This document shows positions 24,379-33,951 of a DNA stretch of 64,000 nucleotides, piece after piece (the stretch's first letter is position 1; every line of letters begins with the position of its first letter). The notes under the pieces were generated by a model. It was given only the letters and a program-made list of their open reading frames with translations. It made no database searches and was not told the DNA's origin. This DNA is from JAWUXM01 sp034111325 (GTDB lineage: Bacteria; Pseudomonadota; Alphaproteobacteria; Rickettsiales; JABIRX01), in assembly GCA_034111325.1 (NCBI GenBank), contig JAWUXM010000002.1, positions 90,572 through 154,571 of the forward strand, in the 5' to 3' direction. A program made the translations under genes and the position numbers.

Positions 24379-25230
24379 ATGAAAAAACACGGCTTAGGAC
24401 AAGGTCTATCAGCACTTTTTGGTGAAGGTAATTTACCAGTTAATGATAGTGAGCAAATTACTAATGTAGCTATCACTAAATTAGAGGCTGGTCCATACCA
24501 ACCAAGAACTGAGTTTAAAGAGGAAGAGTTACAAGAACTTGCAGATTCCATAGTAGAGAATGGCATCTTACAGCCTATTATCGTAAAAAAGGCTCATGGT
24601 AATGAAAACTACAAAATCATTGCTGGAGAGCGCCGTTTCCGTGCAGCGCAACTTGCAAACCTTGCTGAAGTCCCAGTTATTATAAAAGATATAACTGACT
24701 CACAAGCATTAGAAATCGCTATCGTTGAGAATATCCAACGCCAGAACCTTACGCCAATTGAAGAAGCAAGCGCCTTTACTCGCCTTATTGAAGAATATTC
24801 ATATACGCAGGAAGAGCTGGCAACTCATTTAGGTAAAAGCCGTAGCCACATAACAAATCTATTACGCTTACTTACCTTGCCAGAAAAAGTCCAAGATATG
24901 GTTAATAACGGCTCTCTTTCAATGGGACATGCACGTGCCTTAGTAAAATTAGAAAATGCTCTGCATGTTGCTGAAGAGATTATCGAGAAAAAACTAAGCG
25001 TTCGTGATACAGAAAGGCTAATCAACAAAGATACTCAGGATAGGAAAAAAGCACTTTTAGTACAGTTTGAAGCGGGAAAGCGTAAGCATCTACAAAGTTT
25101 AGAACAAAAACTAGCCGAAAAACTTAACACACAAGTTAAAATCAAAAATAAAGCTCAGGCGGGTAGAATTGAAATTTCCTTTGCTACAATTAAAGAAATG
25201 GATGCGCTGATAGATCTTTTATTAGCATAG
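24379..25230 (+). CDS. parB: chromosome partitioning protein ParB
   Basis: A 283-residue ParB. The N-terminus KHGLGQGLSALFG is the ParA-binding motif; the CTPase region has QPRTEF and the GERRFRA motif; a helix-turn-helix (about 130-190, HLGKSRSHITNLLRLL) reads parS; a C-terminal dimerisation domain ends the protein. ATG at 24379 follows AGAGG directly; an in-frame GTG lies two codons earlier. ParB loads on the five parS sites seen here and spreads as a CTP-dependent clamp. Confidence 0.96.
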   Translation: MKKHGLGQGLSALFGEGNLPVNDSEQITNVAITKLEAGPYQPRTEFKEEELQELADSIVENGILQPIIVKKAHGNENYKIIAGERRFRAAQLANLAEVPVIIKDITDSQALEIAIVENIQRQNLTPIEEASAFTRLIEEYSYTQEELATHLGKSRSHITNLLRLLTLPEKVQDMVNNGSLSMGHARALVKLENALHVAEEIIEKKLSVRDTERLINKDTQDRKKALLVQFEAGKRKHLQSLEQKLAEKLNTQVKIKNKAQAGRIEISFATIKEMDALIDLLLA

Positions 25231-25238
25231 TTTGGGAA

Positions 25239-25254
25239 TGTTTCACGTGGAACA
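25239..25254. promoter_or_regulatory. parS site 5, one mismatch
   Basis: TGTTTCACGTGGAACA, nine bases after the parB stop; one base off the palindromic core. Confidence 0.85.
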
Positions 25255-25291
25255 TTGCTGTAAAACCCTAGTTTTCTGGGATCCTCTTTAA

Positions 25292-25307
25292 TTTTAGAGC
25301 TCTAAAA
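25292..25307. repeat. perfect 16-base palindrome TTTTAGAGCTCTAAAA
   Basis: A perfect dyad between parS site 5 and the small-RNA promoter. It could be an operator or simply a palindrome; no further support. Confidence 0.4.
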
Positions 25308-25373
25308 GATTATTGTTTCACAAATACACACCCTGAATAATCACCTGATGCTAGAATAAAATTCAATTAGTGG

Positions 25374-25402
25374 TTGCATTGCTGTTTGCCCTATGTTATA
25401 AT
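25374..25402 (+). promoter_or_regulatory. sigma70 promoter for a small transcript
   Basis: TTGCAT (25374-25379), 17-base spacer, perfect TATAAT (25397-25402). No open reading frame follows; a strong terminator begins 24 bases later. Confidence 0.65.
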
Positions 25403-25408
25403 GGGGAT

Positions 25409-25470
25409 TCTCATATCTCTCTTGTAAGGGGGTGGAAGCTTCGGCTCCCACCCTTTTATTTTTTCTAGCA
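25409..25470 (+). ncRNA. candidate small RNA of about 60 bases
   Basis: From the predicted start near 25409 to a terminator. The terminator hairpin pairs 25430-25439 with 25444-25453 around a TTCG tetraloop, one mismatch, followed by TTTTATTTTTT. The whole transcript is short, mostly hairpin, and has no start codon with a frame of useful length. No known family was recognised. It lies between parB and bioF. The rest of the 453-base gap 25231-25683 contains parS site 5 and a family 3 inverted repeat. Confidence 0.5.
25426..25470 (+). terminator. rho-independent terminator of the small transcript
   Basis: Ten-position stem with a TTCG loop and an uninterrupted T-rich tail; further G-T and A-T pairs can extend the base. 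Confidence 0.85.
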
Positions 25471-25505
25471 CCAAAAGAATCATCACTCCGCTCCGCAAAA
25501 AAGGC

Positions 25506-25652
25506 GTCATCCTGAACTTGTTTTAGGATCTACTGAATTAGCCAATAGTTTAATAAGTATAGCTTTTATCATTAACAGCATGATGTTATTACAAATTTCT
25601 TACCCCTTATTTTTGTTTGGCTACGCAGATCCTGAAACAAGTTCAGGATGAC
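25506..25652. repeat. inverted repeat, family 3 (26-base arms)
   Basis: Arm GTCATCCTGAACTTGTTTTA and onward (25506-25531) pairs with 25627-25652, differing at one base, around a 95-base spacer without a gene. This CATCCTGAAC...GTTCAGGATG pattern is a common intergenic palindrome in many bacteria. A similar single palindrome lies at 25681-25705. Confidence 0.7.
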
Positions 25653-25683
25653 TTGTTTGGTAGGCACTCTACGCCATTATTCG

Positions 25684-26808
25684 TTATTCCTGCGCCGGCA
25701 GGAATCCATATGCTTTTATCATTTTTGCGAGCCTAATAATATCTTTTCGCTTATGCTGCGCAGAGAAGCTAATCCGCAAGCGGGCAGTGTTTTTCGGCAC
25801 GGTGGGCGGCCTAATTGCAGCTAAAAGGAAACCTTCTTTTTTAAACATTTCGCTAAACTCTAACAAGCGTGCATCATCGCCAATAATAATATTAACGATC
25901 TGGCTCTCAGGCTCGGCTAAACCTGCTAACTTACAGAATAATTTAGCATTTACTAATGGCTTGCGACAAAGTGCTTTGTTGCTCTCTATAATCTTTAATG
26001 ATTGCACCATCGCCGCTAAAATCGGATATGGTAAAGCAGTTGAGTAAATCAATGATTTTGCCTTATTGGTTAGATAATCAATAAGCTGCTTATCCCCTGC
26101 TACATAGCCGCCATACAGCCCTGCGGCTTTTGATAACGTTCCCATTTGTACTAAATTTGCTGATTTATGTTTTTGCTCGATAACGCCTAAACCATGCGCA
26201 TCATCAGTTAAAAGCATGCAATCATGCTTCTCTGCTAGTGTTAATAACTCCCCTACTCGCCCTAAATCACCATCCATTGAAAAAATTGTCTCCGTAATGA
26301 GCAAACAATTATCATATGATTTACGATGTTTTTTAAGCAAAGCTTGGCATTCCGCAACGTCATTATGGGCAAAACGTAAGACCTTGGCACGTGATAATAG
26401 CGCGCCATCGATTGATGATGAGTGAATTAATTTATCAGCAATGATTAGATCCTTACGACCAACAAGGGCTGAAATCGTTCCGATTGCTGTTAAATAGCCA
26501 CTACCAAAAATTAAAGCTTTGTCAGTGTTTTTAATTTTTGCAATTAGCTTTTCTGCTTGATCGTAATATTTATTATTCCCCGTGACTAAACGTGAAGCAG
26601 CACTCCCAACACCATATCGCTTAATTGCCTTAATAGCAGCTTTTTTAACGGCTTTATTTTGTGCCAACCCCAAATAATCATTACACGCAAAAGAGACGTA
26701 TTTATGGCTCTTTTCGCATAGATAGCGACCTTTGCGTTCATAGCTTATCAATTTTCGATAAAGATTTAGTTCTTTTATCTGTTTGATTTTTAATTCAAAA
26801 CTTGTCAT
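25684..26808 (-). CDS. bioF: 8-amino-7-oxononanoate synthase
   Basis: A 374-residue PLP-dependent alpha-oxoamine synthase that condenses pimeloyl-ACP (or CoA) with alanine in biotin synthesis. NDYLGL, GVGSAASRLVTG, TDDAHGLG and TLSKA (PLP lysine) match BioF rather than the ALAS or KBL relatives. Its last six codons and stop fall in a CCTGCGCCGGCAGG palindromic repeat, which supplied the C-terminal LPAQE. It is divergent from bioB with a 52-base promoter region. No other bio gene is in the window. Confidence 0.92.
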   Translation of the reverse strand: MTSFELKIKQIKELNLYRKLISYERKGRYLCEKSHKYVSFACNDYLGLAQNKAVKKAAIKAIKRYGVGSAASRLVTGNNKYYDQAEKLIAKIKNTDKALIFGSGYLTAIGTISALVGRKDLIIADKLIHSSSIDGALLSRAKVLRFAHNDVAECQALLKKHRKSYDNCLLITETIFSMDGDLGRVGELLTLAEKHDCMLLTDDAHGLGVIEQKHKSANLVQMGTLSKAAGLYGGYVAGDKQLIDYLTNKAKSLIYSTALPYPILAAMVQSLKIIESNKALCRKPLVNAKLFCKLAGLAEPESQIVNIIIGDDARLLEFSEMFKKEGFLLAAIRPPTVPKNTARLRISFSAQHKRKDIIRLAKMIKAYGFLPAQE

Positions 26809-26815
26809 AAAATCC

Positions 26816-26836
26816 CGCGAGTAAAATATTTACGCG
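26816..26836. promoter_or_regulatory. palindromic operator candidate in the bioF-bioB gap
   Basis: CGCGAGTAAAATATTTACGCG, a near-dyad with a two-base bulge, centred between the divergent bioF and bioB starts. It is not the BirA or BioR box I know; it could bind another regulator or overlap the promoters. Confidence 0.3.
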
Positions 26837-26860
26837 TGACATTATAAGGAATAACAGAAA

Positions 26861-27841
26861 ATGCAAAATCTCAGTACAGCCGACAAAACTATAAAGGAAG
26901 ATCTTTACTCGCCAAAGCAATTAAAAGAGATACTCGCCTTGTTTGAACTGCCGTTTAATGATTTATTATTCAAAGCGCAGCAAATACATCGTGAAAATTT
27001 TAAACCTAATGAAGTACAGGTTTCTAGCCTTTTAAGCATCAAAACCGCCTCTTGCCCTGAGGATTGTAAATATTGTCCACAATCGGCTCATAATAAAACT
27101 GCTATTGTAAAAGCAGATTTTATTGATGTCAGCGAAGTGGTCAAAAATGCACAAGCTGCCAAGGAACAGGGTGCAACACGCTTTTGCATGGGGGCTGCTT
27201 GGCGCCAACTACATGATCGTGACCTTGATAAGGTTTGTGATATGGTCAAAGCAGTAAAAGATCTAGGACTGGAGAGTTGCGTTACGTTAGGCATGTTAGA
27301 TAAAGCACAAAGCACAAAACTCAAAGAAGCAGGGCTGGATTATTACAATCACAATCTCGATACTTCTCGTGAATATTACAAAGAAATCATTACTACACGT
27401 ACTTATGATGACCGTTTAAATACACTAAAAAACATCAAAGAAGCAGGGCTAAAAACCTGCTCTGGCGGTATTGTAGGCATGGGCGAGACACGAATTGATC
27501 GTGCTAAAATGCTTGCGACGTTAGCAGGGTTAGATAAGCAGCCAGAAAGCGTCCCTATTAATCGCTTAGTGAAAGTTCCCGGTACGCCACTTGCAAATGT
27601 CGATGATATTGATGATTTCGAATTCATTAGAACAATAGCTATTGCACGAATTATATTAAAAAAATCATATGTGAGATTATCCGCTGGACGTGAAGAAATG
27701 AGCGATGAAACCCAGGCTCTCTGCTTCTTTGCGGGGGCTAACTCAATTTTCTATGGTGAGAAATTATTAACCCAATCTAATCCTTCTGTAAAAAAAGATT
27801 TGCATTTATTAAAAAAGCTTGGCATTAAACTAGAAGCGTAA
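26861..27841 (+). CDS. bioB: biotin synthase
   Basis: A 326-residue radical SAM enzyme inserting sulfur into dethiobiotin. [11 protein letters not shown] carries the three cluster cysteines C65, C69 and C72. [18 protein letters not shown] and GTPL follow the BioB pattern; the arginine and cysteine ligands of the [2Fe-2S] cluster lie around [17 protein letters not shown] and VRLSAGRE. It ends the biotin genes here and is followed by a clear terminator. Confidence 0.96.
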   Translation: MQNLSTADKTIKEDLYSPKQLKEILALFELPFNDLLFKAQQIHRENFKPNEVQVSSLLSIKTASCPEDCKYCPQSAHNKTAIVKADFIDVSEVVKNAQAAKEQGATRFCMGAAWRQLHDRDLDKVCDMVKAVKDLGLESCVTLGMLDKAQSTKLKEAGLDYYNHNLDTSREYYKEIITTRTYDDRLNTLKNIKEAGLKTCSGGIVGMGETRIDRAKMLATLAGLDKQPESVPINRLVKVPGTPLANVDDIDDFEFIRTIAIARIILKKSYVRLSAGREEMSDETQALCFFAGANSIFYGEKLLTQSNPSVKKDLHLLKKLGIKLEA

Positions 27842-27859
27842 TGCAATATTACTGCTAAT

Positions 27860-27883
27860 AGCAAAAACCCCCTTTGCTTTTTT
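27860..27883 (+). terminator. rho-independent terminator of bioB
   Basis: AGCAAA (27860-27865) pairs with TTTGCT (27873-27878) around AACCCC, then T6. Outer AATATT repeats can lengthen the stem. Confidence 0.75.
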
Positions 27884-27928
27884 AATATTGTGATCTTGCA
27901 TTACGCAATCTTACGAGAGAGATATGAC

Positions 27929-28483
27929 ATGTTAAATATACCCTATTCACCAGCCAGAGTGGCAAATAGCTTTTTAGCCTTGGCTAACAAGAATAATGCC
28001 ACTATTACGCAAATGCAGATCCAAAGTCTGATCTACCTTGCGCAAGGCTGGTGTCTAGCTCTCAAAAACAAGCCTTTAATCAACGAAGCCTTGCTTGCTT
28101 GGCGCTTCGGCACAATCTCCACGTCAATTTTTCATGAGTTCAAACATTTTGGCAACGGCGCCATCAAATCACCAATGTTAGAGCTTCTCGTTGAAAAGGG
28201 TAATGCACGCTGGCATCATACGACAATATCAGACACTGACAAATTTACTATGAACCTTCTTGCAGAAATTTGGGAATCTTACAGCGACTATCAGACTGAC
28301 GAACTAACCCAGATGACCTGCTGCGCTAAAAGCCCTTGGCAAAAAATATATAAAATAGGAGAGAAAGAAGGCATTGTTTTTGGCAAAGAAGTTCCCAATT
28401 GTGATATAAAAGAGTTCTTTCTAAGTAACCTCGCAACGAAAACCCCGCAAATTCCTCTGTTGGAGAATTCTCCTGCAACTTAA
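27929..28483 (+). CDS. Panacea-domain (DUF4065, SocA-like) protein
   Basis: A 184-residue protein. VANSFLALANK, TQMQIQSLIYLAQGWCLAL and EALLAWRFGTISTSIF give the Panacea (DUF4065) fold, found in SocA and in many antitoxins and GepA-type proteins. ATG at 27929 has GAGAGA upstream; an upstream frame adds 13 residues without a good start. No toxin is adjacent, so a stand-alone regulatory or phage-derived role is possible. Convergent with gltX, ten bases from its end. Confidence 0.8.
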   Translation: MLNIPYSPARVANSFLALANKNNATITQMQIQSLIYLAQGWCLALKNKPLINEALLAWRFGTISTSIFHEFKHFGNGAIKSPMLELLVEKGNARWHHTTISDTDKFTMNLLAEIWESYSDYQTDELTQMTCCAKSPWQKIYKIGEKEGIVFGKEVPNCDIKEFFLSNLATKTPQIPLLENSPAT

Positions 28484-28492
28484 AAAGCGGTA

Positions 28493-29863
28493 TTAAACCA
28501 ACCTTTTTAAAACTTCCTCCTTTCCCAAAACCTCCATTGCCTCAAAAATACTCGGTGAGATGTTTGAGCCAGTAAGCGCTGCGCGAATTACCTGTGCATA
28601 ATCTTTTAACTTTGCACCTTTTGCTTCAACATAAGCCTTTAAATCCTCATAAAGCGCTTGATGATCAAAATCTGTAGTTTCACCAACAAAGCCGATGATT
28701 TCCGCAAGTAACTCTTTATTTGCAGATAGAATCTCTTGCGCCTTATCATTTAATATCAGTTCTCTATCTAGCAGAAACAACGCAGAATTAGCTATTTCCT
28801 GCGGGAAAATCGCCCTCTCTTTAAGGGAATTCATCATTTTTAAAATTCTATTTTTTTCAACATCACTAATTTCACCTGTAATGAACGGCAAAATTAACTC
28901 TAAAATATCTACGTTAGGCTTTTGTCGTAAATAATAAGCATTGAGATTATCTAGCTTCTTTCTATCAAACCGCGCTGGTGATTTACCAATTGCTTCAATA
29001 TTAAACCATTCCTGCGCTTGCTTATCTGAAATTATTTCATCATCACCATGCGACCAGCCCAAACGTAATAAGTAATTACGTACAGCCTCAGGAAGGTAGC
29101 CAGCATCGGCATAGTCTGTAAGCGCCGTTGCTCCGTGTCTTTTCGACATTTTCTTACCATCTTCGCCATAGATCAACGGGATATGAGCGAATTGCGGAAC
29201 TTGCCAGCCTAAAGCTTCAAATAATATTTTTTGCCTTGTTGAATTGGTTAAATGGTCATCACCACGAATTATATGAGTGATGTTCATGTCATAATCATCA
29301 ACAACGACCGCTAACATATAGGTTGGTGTGCCATCACCACGTAAAATCACAAAATCATCTAATTCAGAATTTTGCACAACCACCCTGCCCTGCACAAGAT
29401 CCTCTATTACCGTTTCGCCTTCAAGCGGTGCTTTTATACGAATCACTGGTTGGACATCTTGTGGAATAGTTTTGTCTCCTGCATCACGCCAACGATTATC
29501 ATATTTAAAGCGTTGATTGTTATTTTGTGCTGCTTGCCGCAATTCATCTAACTCTTCCTTAGATGAATAACAATAATAGGCTTTGCCCTCAGCCAATAAT
29601 TGATGCGCAACTTCTTTGTGGCGCTCAATATTAGCTGATTGATAGATTATTTCATCATCATAATCCAACCCAAGCCATCTCAAACCATCAACAATAACTT
29701 GCTTAGCATCTTCTGTCGAGCGCGCTACATCAGTATCCTCAACTCGCAATAGGAATTTACCTTTTGTTGCCTTAGCAAATAAGTAATTAAACAAAGCCGT
29801 CCTTGCGCCGCCTATATGTAATTGACCAGTTGGTGACGGAGCGAATCTTACAATATTTGTCAT
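28493..29863 (-). CDS. gltX: glutamyl-tRNA synthetase
   Basis: A 456-residue class I synthetase. HIGH is LHIG in PSPTGQLHIGGAR, and KMSKS is KKMSKRHGA. GRVVVQNSELDDFVILRGDGTPTYMLAVVVDD is the catalytic-domain signature. The length fits the discriminating or nondiscriminating bacterial enzyme. Alphaproteobacteria lacking GlnRS also charge tRNA-Gln with Glu and amidate it; this copy may be either of the two GltX types. Confidence 0.95.
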   Translation of the reverse strand: MTNIVRFAPSPTGQLHIGGARTALFNYLFAKATKGKFLLRVEDTDVARSTEDAKQVIVDGLRWLGLDYDDEIIYQSANIERHKEVAHQLLAEGKAYYCYSSKEELDELRQAAQNNNQRFKYDNRWRDAGDKTIPQDVQPVIRIKAPLEGETVIEDLVQGRVVVQNSELDDFVILRGDGTPTYMLAVVVDDYDMNITHIIRGDDHLTNSTRQKILFEALGWQVPQFAHIPLIYGEDGKKMSKRHGATALTDYADAGYLPEAVRNYLLRLGWSHGDDEIISDKQAQEWFNIEAIGKSPARFDRKKLDNLNAYYLRQKPNVDILELILPFITGEISDVEKNRILKMMNSLKERAIFPQEIANSALFLLDRELILNDKAQEILSANKELLAEIIGFVGETTDFDHQALYEDLKAYVEAKGAKLKDYAQVIRAALTGSNISPSIFEAMEVLGKEEVLKRLV

Positions 29864-29995
29864 GTTTTTTGTACAATAGTTGTGTAAATTGAGAGAAGCC
29901 TTGATTTGCGCGGAAAAACTATTGCAAATAGATTTACTGTCTATATGTTTACACCCTCATTTTTATAAACAACAAGTAAAATTAAGTTCTTTATT

Positions 29996-30559
29996 ATGTC
30001 AATTAAGTTAAGGTTTGCAAGGGGAGGAAGCAAAAAAAATCCATTTTATAGATTAGTTGCAACAGACACACGTTCACCACGTGATGGAAAATTCCTAGAA
30101 AAAGTAGGTACGTACGATCCGATGCTAGATTCTAAGGATGAAAATCGTTTCACCTTCAAGCTAGACAGAGTAGAATATTGGCTTTCTAAAGGCGCAACAC
30201 CGTCTGAAAAAGTAGCTGTATTATTATTTAACAAAGATGTTCCCATCCCTACGAAATACTTACCTTTTTCTTATCCTAAAAGCAAAAAAGAGTTGGAAGA
30301 ATTAAGAACAACAAGAGATCAAAAGAAAGCTGACGAACTCCAAGCAAAGCTTGATGCAGCTAAAAAACTAGAGGATGAAGCAGCAGCAGCTACAAAAGCT
30401 GCAGACGATGAAGCAGCGGCGGCTACAAAAGCTGCTGAAGCTGAAGCAAAAGCCGCTAGCGATGCAGAAGCTGCAAACGCTCCTGAGCCTGTAGTGGAAG
30501 AAACTCCTAGCGAAACTCCAGCAGAAGCAGAAAAACCTGCAGAAAAAACAGGCGAATAA
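29996..30559 (+). CDS. rpsP: 30S ribosomal protein bS16 with long Ala/Glu-rich tail
   Basis: Residues 1-85 are a normal S16 (MSIKLRFARGGSKKNPFYRLVATD, then GTYDPM). Residues 90-187 are an added acidic and alanine-rich helical tail with near-repeats of EAAAATKAA type and a Pro-Glu end. S16 is usually 80-90 residues; alphaproteobacteria commonly extend it, but this tail is long. It heads the rpsP-rimM-trmD-rplS-leuC cluster. Confidence 0.95.
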   Translation: MSIKLRFARGGSKKNPFYRLVATDTRSPRDGKFLEKVGTYDPMLDSKDENRFTFKLDRVEYWLSKGATPSEKVAVLLFNKDVPIPTKYLPFSYPKSKKELEELRTTRDQKKADELQAKLDAAKKLEDEAAAATKAADDEAAAATKAAEAEAKAASDAEAANAPEPVVEETPSETPAEAEKPAEKTGE

Positions 30560-30587
30560 GCTTCTATGTTTCGATTTATTTTCTAGC

Positions 30588-31103
30588 ATGCCGAATAAAC
30601 ATTACGTCTCTATCGGCAAAATTACCAGCGCACATGGCATTAAAGGCCTCGTGAAAATCCGCCATTACCTAGAAAACGCTAATGATTTCCTAAATTATGG
30701 CGAAATTTCCGACCAAAATGGACAAAAACTAGATATCCAAATCAATGGCAAAAAGGGTGATTTACTAATCGCTGCACTTAAAAATGTTACTGACCGAAAT
30801 GGTACAGAAGCTTTGCGTGATCTGGAATTATTCGTTCCGCGCGAAAAATTACCGAAAATTACCGATAAAAGCTTTTACCATATCGACCTAATTGGTCTTA
30901 CGGTTCTGAAAAAAAACAAAGATATGGTTGGTAGTGTTAAGGATGTACATAATTATGGAGCAGGGGATATTATTGAAATTCTACTGGAAAATGGCAAAAC
31001 ACTGCTTTTTCCCTTTTCTGATAACATCTTCCCTGAAGTGAATTTGGCAGAAAAATTCATTACTATTAAATTCCCCGAAGAAATTATTGCCAAAGAAGAT
31101 TAA
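30588..31103 (+). CDS. rimM: 16S rRNA processing protein RimM
   Basis: A 171-residue RimM with the N-terminal KITSAHGIKGLVKIRHY motif and a PRC-barrel domain from about 95 (FYHIDLIGL, VHNYGAGDIIEI). It assists maturation of the 30S head and binds uS19. It lies between rpsP and trmD as in most proteobacteria, ending one base before trmD. Confidence 0.95.
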   Translation: MPNKHYVSIGKITSAHGIKGLVKIRHYLENANDFLNYGEISDQNGQKLDIQINGKKGDLLIAALKNVTDRNGTEALRDLELFVPREKLPKITDKSFYHIDLIGLTVLKKNKDMVGSVKDVHNYGAGDIIEILLENGKTLLFPFSDNIFPEVNLAEKFITIKFPEEIIAKED

Positions 31104-31104
31104 C

Positions 31105-31818
31105 ATGAAATTTAATATTCTAACCTTATTCCCAGAGATGTACCCTGGGCCTCTTGGCCGCTCTTTAAGCGGCAAGGCGCTAGAAAAAGGCTTGTGGAAT
31201 TTAGAAGTAACAAACATTAGGGACTTTGCCGAGGACACCCATAAAACCGTGGATGACAAGGGTTTTGGTGGTGGCAATGGCTTGGTGATGAAGCCTGATA
31301 TTTTAGGAAAAGCATTAGACCATGTAATTGCTAAACAACCATCACCACCAACGATATATTATATGTCGCCACGTGGCAAGCCACTCTCGCAAAAGAAAAT
31401 AGTTGATATTGTAAAGAAAAACAATATTGTGCTGCTCGCTGGTCGCTATGAAGGCATTGATGAGCGTGTAATTGAGGAATATAACATTGAGGAACTTAGC
31501 CTTGGTGACTTTATTCTCTCAGGGGGTGAAATCGCGACATTTGCAATTATGGATGCCTGTGTTAGGCTGCTGCCCGATGTAATCGAGAACTTAGAAACTC
31601 TTGATTATGAAAGCTTCACCTATGCAGGAAAACCTTCAGCTTTGCTAGAGTATCCTCACTATACTAGACCAAATGTTTGGAATGGTAGGGAAGTCCCAGA
31701 GATTTTACTTTCTGGTGATCATGCAAAAATTGCTAAGTGGCGCCTAAAGAAGGCAGAAGAGCTTACAGAAAAAAGAAGGCCCGATTTATGGGAACAACAT
31801 ATTAAAGATAAGATTTAA
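31105..31818 (+). CDS. trmD: tRNA (guanine-N1)-methyltransferase
   Basis: A 237-residue knotted SPOUT methyltransferase that makes m1G37. [10 protein letters not shown] starts the domain; [10 protein letters not shown], the trefoil-knot stretch [20 protein letters not shown] and the [11 protein letters not shown] loop are all intact. ATG at 31105 is one base past the rimM stop; a longer frame with six extra codons has no homology. Confidence 0.96.
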   Translation: MKFNILTLFPEMYPGPLGRSLSGKALEKGLWNLEVTNIRDFAEDTHKTVDDKGFGGGNGLVMKPDILGKALDHVIAKQPSPPTIYYMSPRGKPLSQKKIVDIVKKNNIVLLAGRYEGIDERVIEEYNIEELSLGDFILSGGEIATFAIMDACVRLLPDVIENLETLDYESFTYAGKPSALLEYPHYTRPNVWNGREVPEILLSGDHAKIAKWRLKKAEELTEKRRPDLWEQHIKDKI

Positions 31819-31834
31819 TTTTAGAGGTTATAAA

Positions 31835-32278
31835 ATGTCATCGATTGTACAAAATTTTGAAAAAGCTGAAGTAGCTAGATTATCTGAAGGAAAAAGCATT
31901 CCTGATTTCAGAGCTGGTGATACGTTAAAAGTTGGCGTAAAAATCGTCGAAGGTGATACTGAGCGCCTACAATATTTCGAAGGGCTGTGTATTGCAAAAT
32001 CTAACAACGCTCTAAGTTCAAGCTTTACTGTGCGTAAAATCTCTAACGGGGAAGGCGTTGAAAGAAAATTCCCACTATATTCACCACGTGTTGATTCAAT
32101 CACCCTCATAAGAAAAGGAATCGTAAAAAGAGCGAAGCTCTATTACATGCGTGAATTACGCGGTAAAGCTTCCCGTATTAAAGAAAAGATGGATCTTAAC
32201 TTCAAGAAGAAAGTAGCTCAGCCTGCGGTTAAAGCAGCACCAGCGAAAGCATCTTCTGCTCCACAAGAAGACAACTAA
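31835..32278 (+). CDS. rplS: 50S ribosomal protein bL19
   Basis: A 147-residue L19. The core (about 1-120) has [34 protein letters not shown] and [16 protein letters not shown]; a 25-residue Lys/Ala tail follows. It lies at the subunit interface. Located 16 bases after trmD in the standard operon order. Confidence 0.97.
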   Translation: MSSIVQNFEKAEVARLSEGKSIPDFRAGDTLKVGVKIVEGDTERLQYFEGLCIAKSNNALSSSFTVRKISNGEGVERKFPLYSPRVDSITLIRKGIVKRAKLYYMRELRGKASRIKEKMDLNFKKKVAQPAVKAAPAKASSAPQEDN

Positions 32279-32314
32279 GCCAGATTCTTACTGGCTGTAA
32301 AAAACTTTATAAAC

Positions 32315-33736
32315 ATGCCAGCACCTAGTACTTTATATGACAAAATTTGGGACAACCATTTAGTAACAACTAAGGATGATGGTGTTGCTATTTTATATGT
32401 TGATCACCACTTAATTCATGAAGTTACCAGCCCACAAGCTTTCGAAGGTTTGCGTTTAGCAAATCAAAAACCACGCAATCCAAAAGCTGCCTTAGCGGTT
32501 GCTGATCATAATATTCCTACCGAAAACAGGGCAGGGGGAATCAAAGATAAAACATCACGCATTCAAATCGAAACTTTAGAGCATAATTGTGCAGAATTCG
32601 GCATTGAATATTTCCCAATTAATGATGTTCGTCAAGGAATCGTACATATTATAGGACCTGAGCAAGGCTTTACACAACCGGGGATGACAATTGTCTGTGG
32701 GGATTCGCACACTTCAACACATGGTGCGTTTGGTGCCTTAGCTTTTGGTATTGGCACAAGTGAAGTTGAACATGTTTTAGCAACTCAAACCTTATTACAA
32801 AGCAAAGCCAAAAATATGTTAATCCATATTGAAGGTGACTTGCACCCTGGCTTTACTGCTAAAGATATAATATTAGCCATAATAGCCAAAACTGGCACAG
32901 CTGGCGGCACAGGTTATGTTGTCGAATTTACAGGCAAGGTGATCGAAAGCCTTTCTATGGAAGGACGCATGACTATCTGCAACATGTCAATTGAGCTTGG
33001 TGCTAGAGCAGGTTTAATTGCTCCAGATCAAACTACATTTAACTATCTAAAAGGACGACCTAAGTCACCAAAAGGAACAGACTTTGACAAAGCACAAGCG
33101 TTTTGGCAAAGCCTATATTCTGATGAAGGCGCTAAATATGATAAAGAAATTACTTTAGACATAAGCGATATTGCTCCTGTTGTTACTTGGGGAACGAGCC
33201 CTGAGGATGTTGTGCCTATTACTGGCAATGTTCCTGACCCTGCTAATGAAACAGATAATGGTCGTCGCGCATCAAAACAACGCTCGCTTGAATATATGGA
33301 TTTAACCGCTGGCATGGCCATTGAGGATATCAAAATCGATAAAGTCTTTATTGGCTCTTGTACCAATTCACGCATTGAGGATCTGCGCTCTGTGGCAGAT
33401 TTAGTTAAAGGAAAGCAGGTTAATCAAAAGATTTATGCAATGATTGTGCCGGGTTCTGGCTTAGTAAAACAACAAGCTGAGGAAGAGGGTTTGGACAAAA
33501 TTTTTATTGCAGCAGGTTTTGATTGGCGTGAAGCGGGTTGCTCTATGTGTTTAGCAATGAATGCTGATCAATTAGAACCCGGTGAGCGCTGCGCCTCTAC
33601 TTCAAATCGTAATTTTGAGGGCAGACAGGGCAGGGGAGGGCGCACACATCTTATGAGTCCAATTATGGCAGCAGCCGCAGCTATTAACGGTCATTTAACT
33701 GACGTTAGGGCAATGCTCAATGCCTCAGCAAAATAA
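32315..33736 (+). CDS. leuC: 3-isopropylmalate dehydratase large subunit
   Basis: A 473-residue aconitase-family enzyme of leucine synthesis, isomerising 2- to 3-isopropylmalate. It shows [33 protein letters not shown] and CSMC with the three [4Fe-4S] cysteines, and [10 protein letters not shown] near the end. Needs LeuD, not in view. It follows rplS by 36 bases, an arrangement common in Alphaproteobacteria. Confidence 0.96.
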   Translation: MPAPSTLYDKIWDNHLVTTKDDGVAILYVDHHLIHEVTSPQAFEGLRLANQKPRNPKAALAVADHNIPTENRAGGIKDKTSRIQIETLEHNCAEFGIEYFPINDVRQGIVHIIGPEQGFTQPGMTIVCGDSHTSTHGAFGALAFGIGTSEVEHVLATQTLLQSKAKNMLIHIEGDLHPGFTAKDIILAIIAKTGTAGGTGYVVEFTGKVIESLSMEGRMTICNMSIELGARAGLIAPDQTTFNYLKGRPKSPKGTDFDKAQAFWQSLYSDEGAKYDKEITLDISDIAPVVTWGTSPEDVVPITGNVPDPANETDNGRRASKQRSLEYMDLTAGMAIEDIKIDKVFIGSCTNSRIEDLRSVADLVKGKQVNQKIYAMIVPGSGLVKQQAEEEGLDKIFIAAGFDWREAGCSMCLAMNADQLEPGERCASTSNRNFEGRQGRGGRTHLMSPIMAAAAAINGHLTDVRAMLNASAK

Positions 33737-33951
33737 CAAAACATCCTATATAAACAGACTCTAGGATCCTCAGGCGGAAAGATTTGTGTTTTGCTGTATT
33801 TTCAGCCAGTGGCAACATAGACGATTATGTTTTATTTTACCTAAGTAGCCAAGACTTATCGAAACATTCTTAGCAAATCGCTGATATTTTTTTAACTTGC
33901 GTGATATAGATTTTTACCGCAGGATTACCCAAAAATACACTTATCTCGCCA

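Noticed and set aside
32278..32296. Hairpin AGCCAG/CTGGCT after rplS as a terminator
   Set aside because: Followed by GTAAAAAAC, not a T-run, on the transcribed strand; leuC follows at once.
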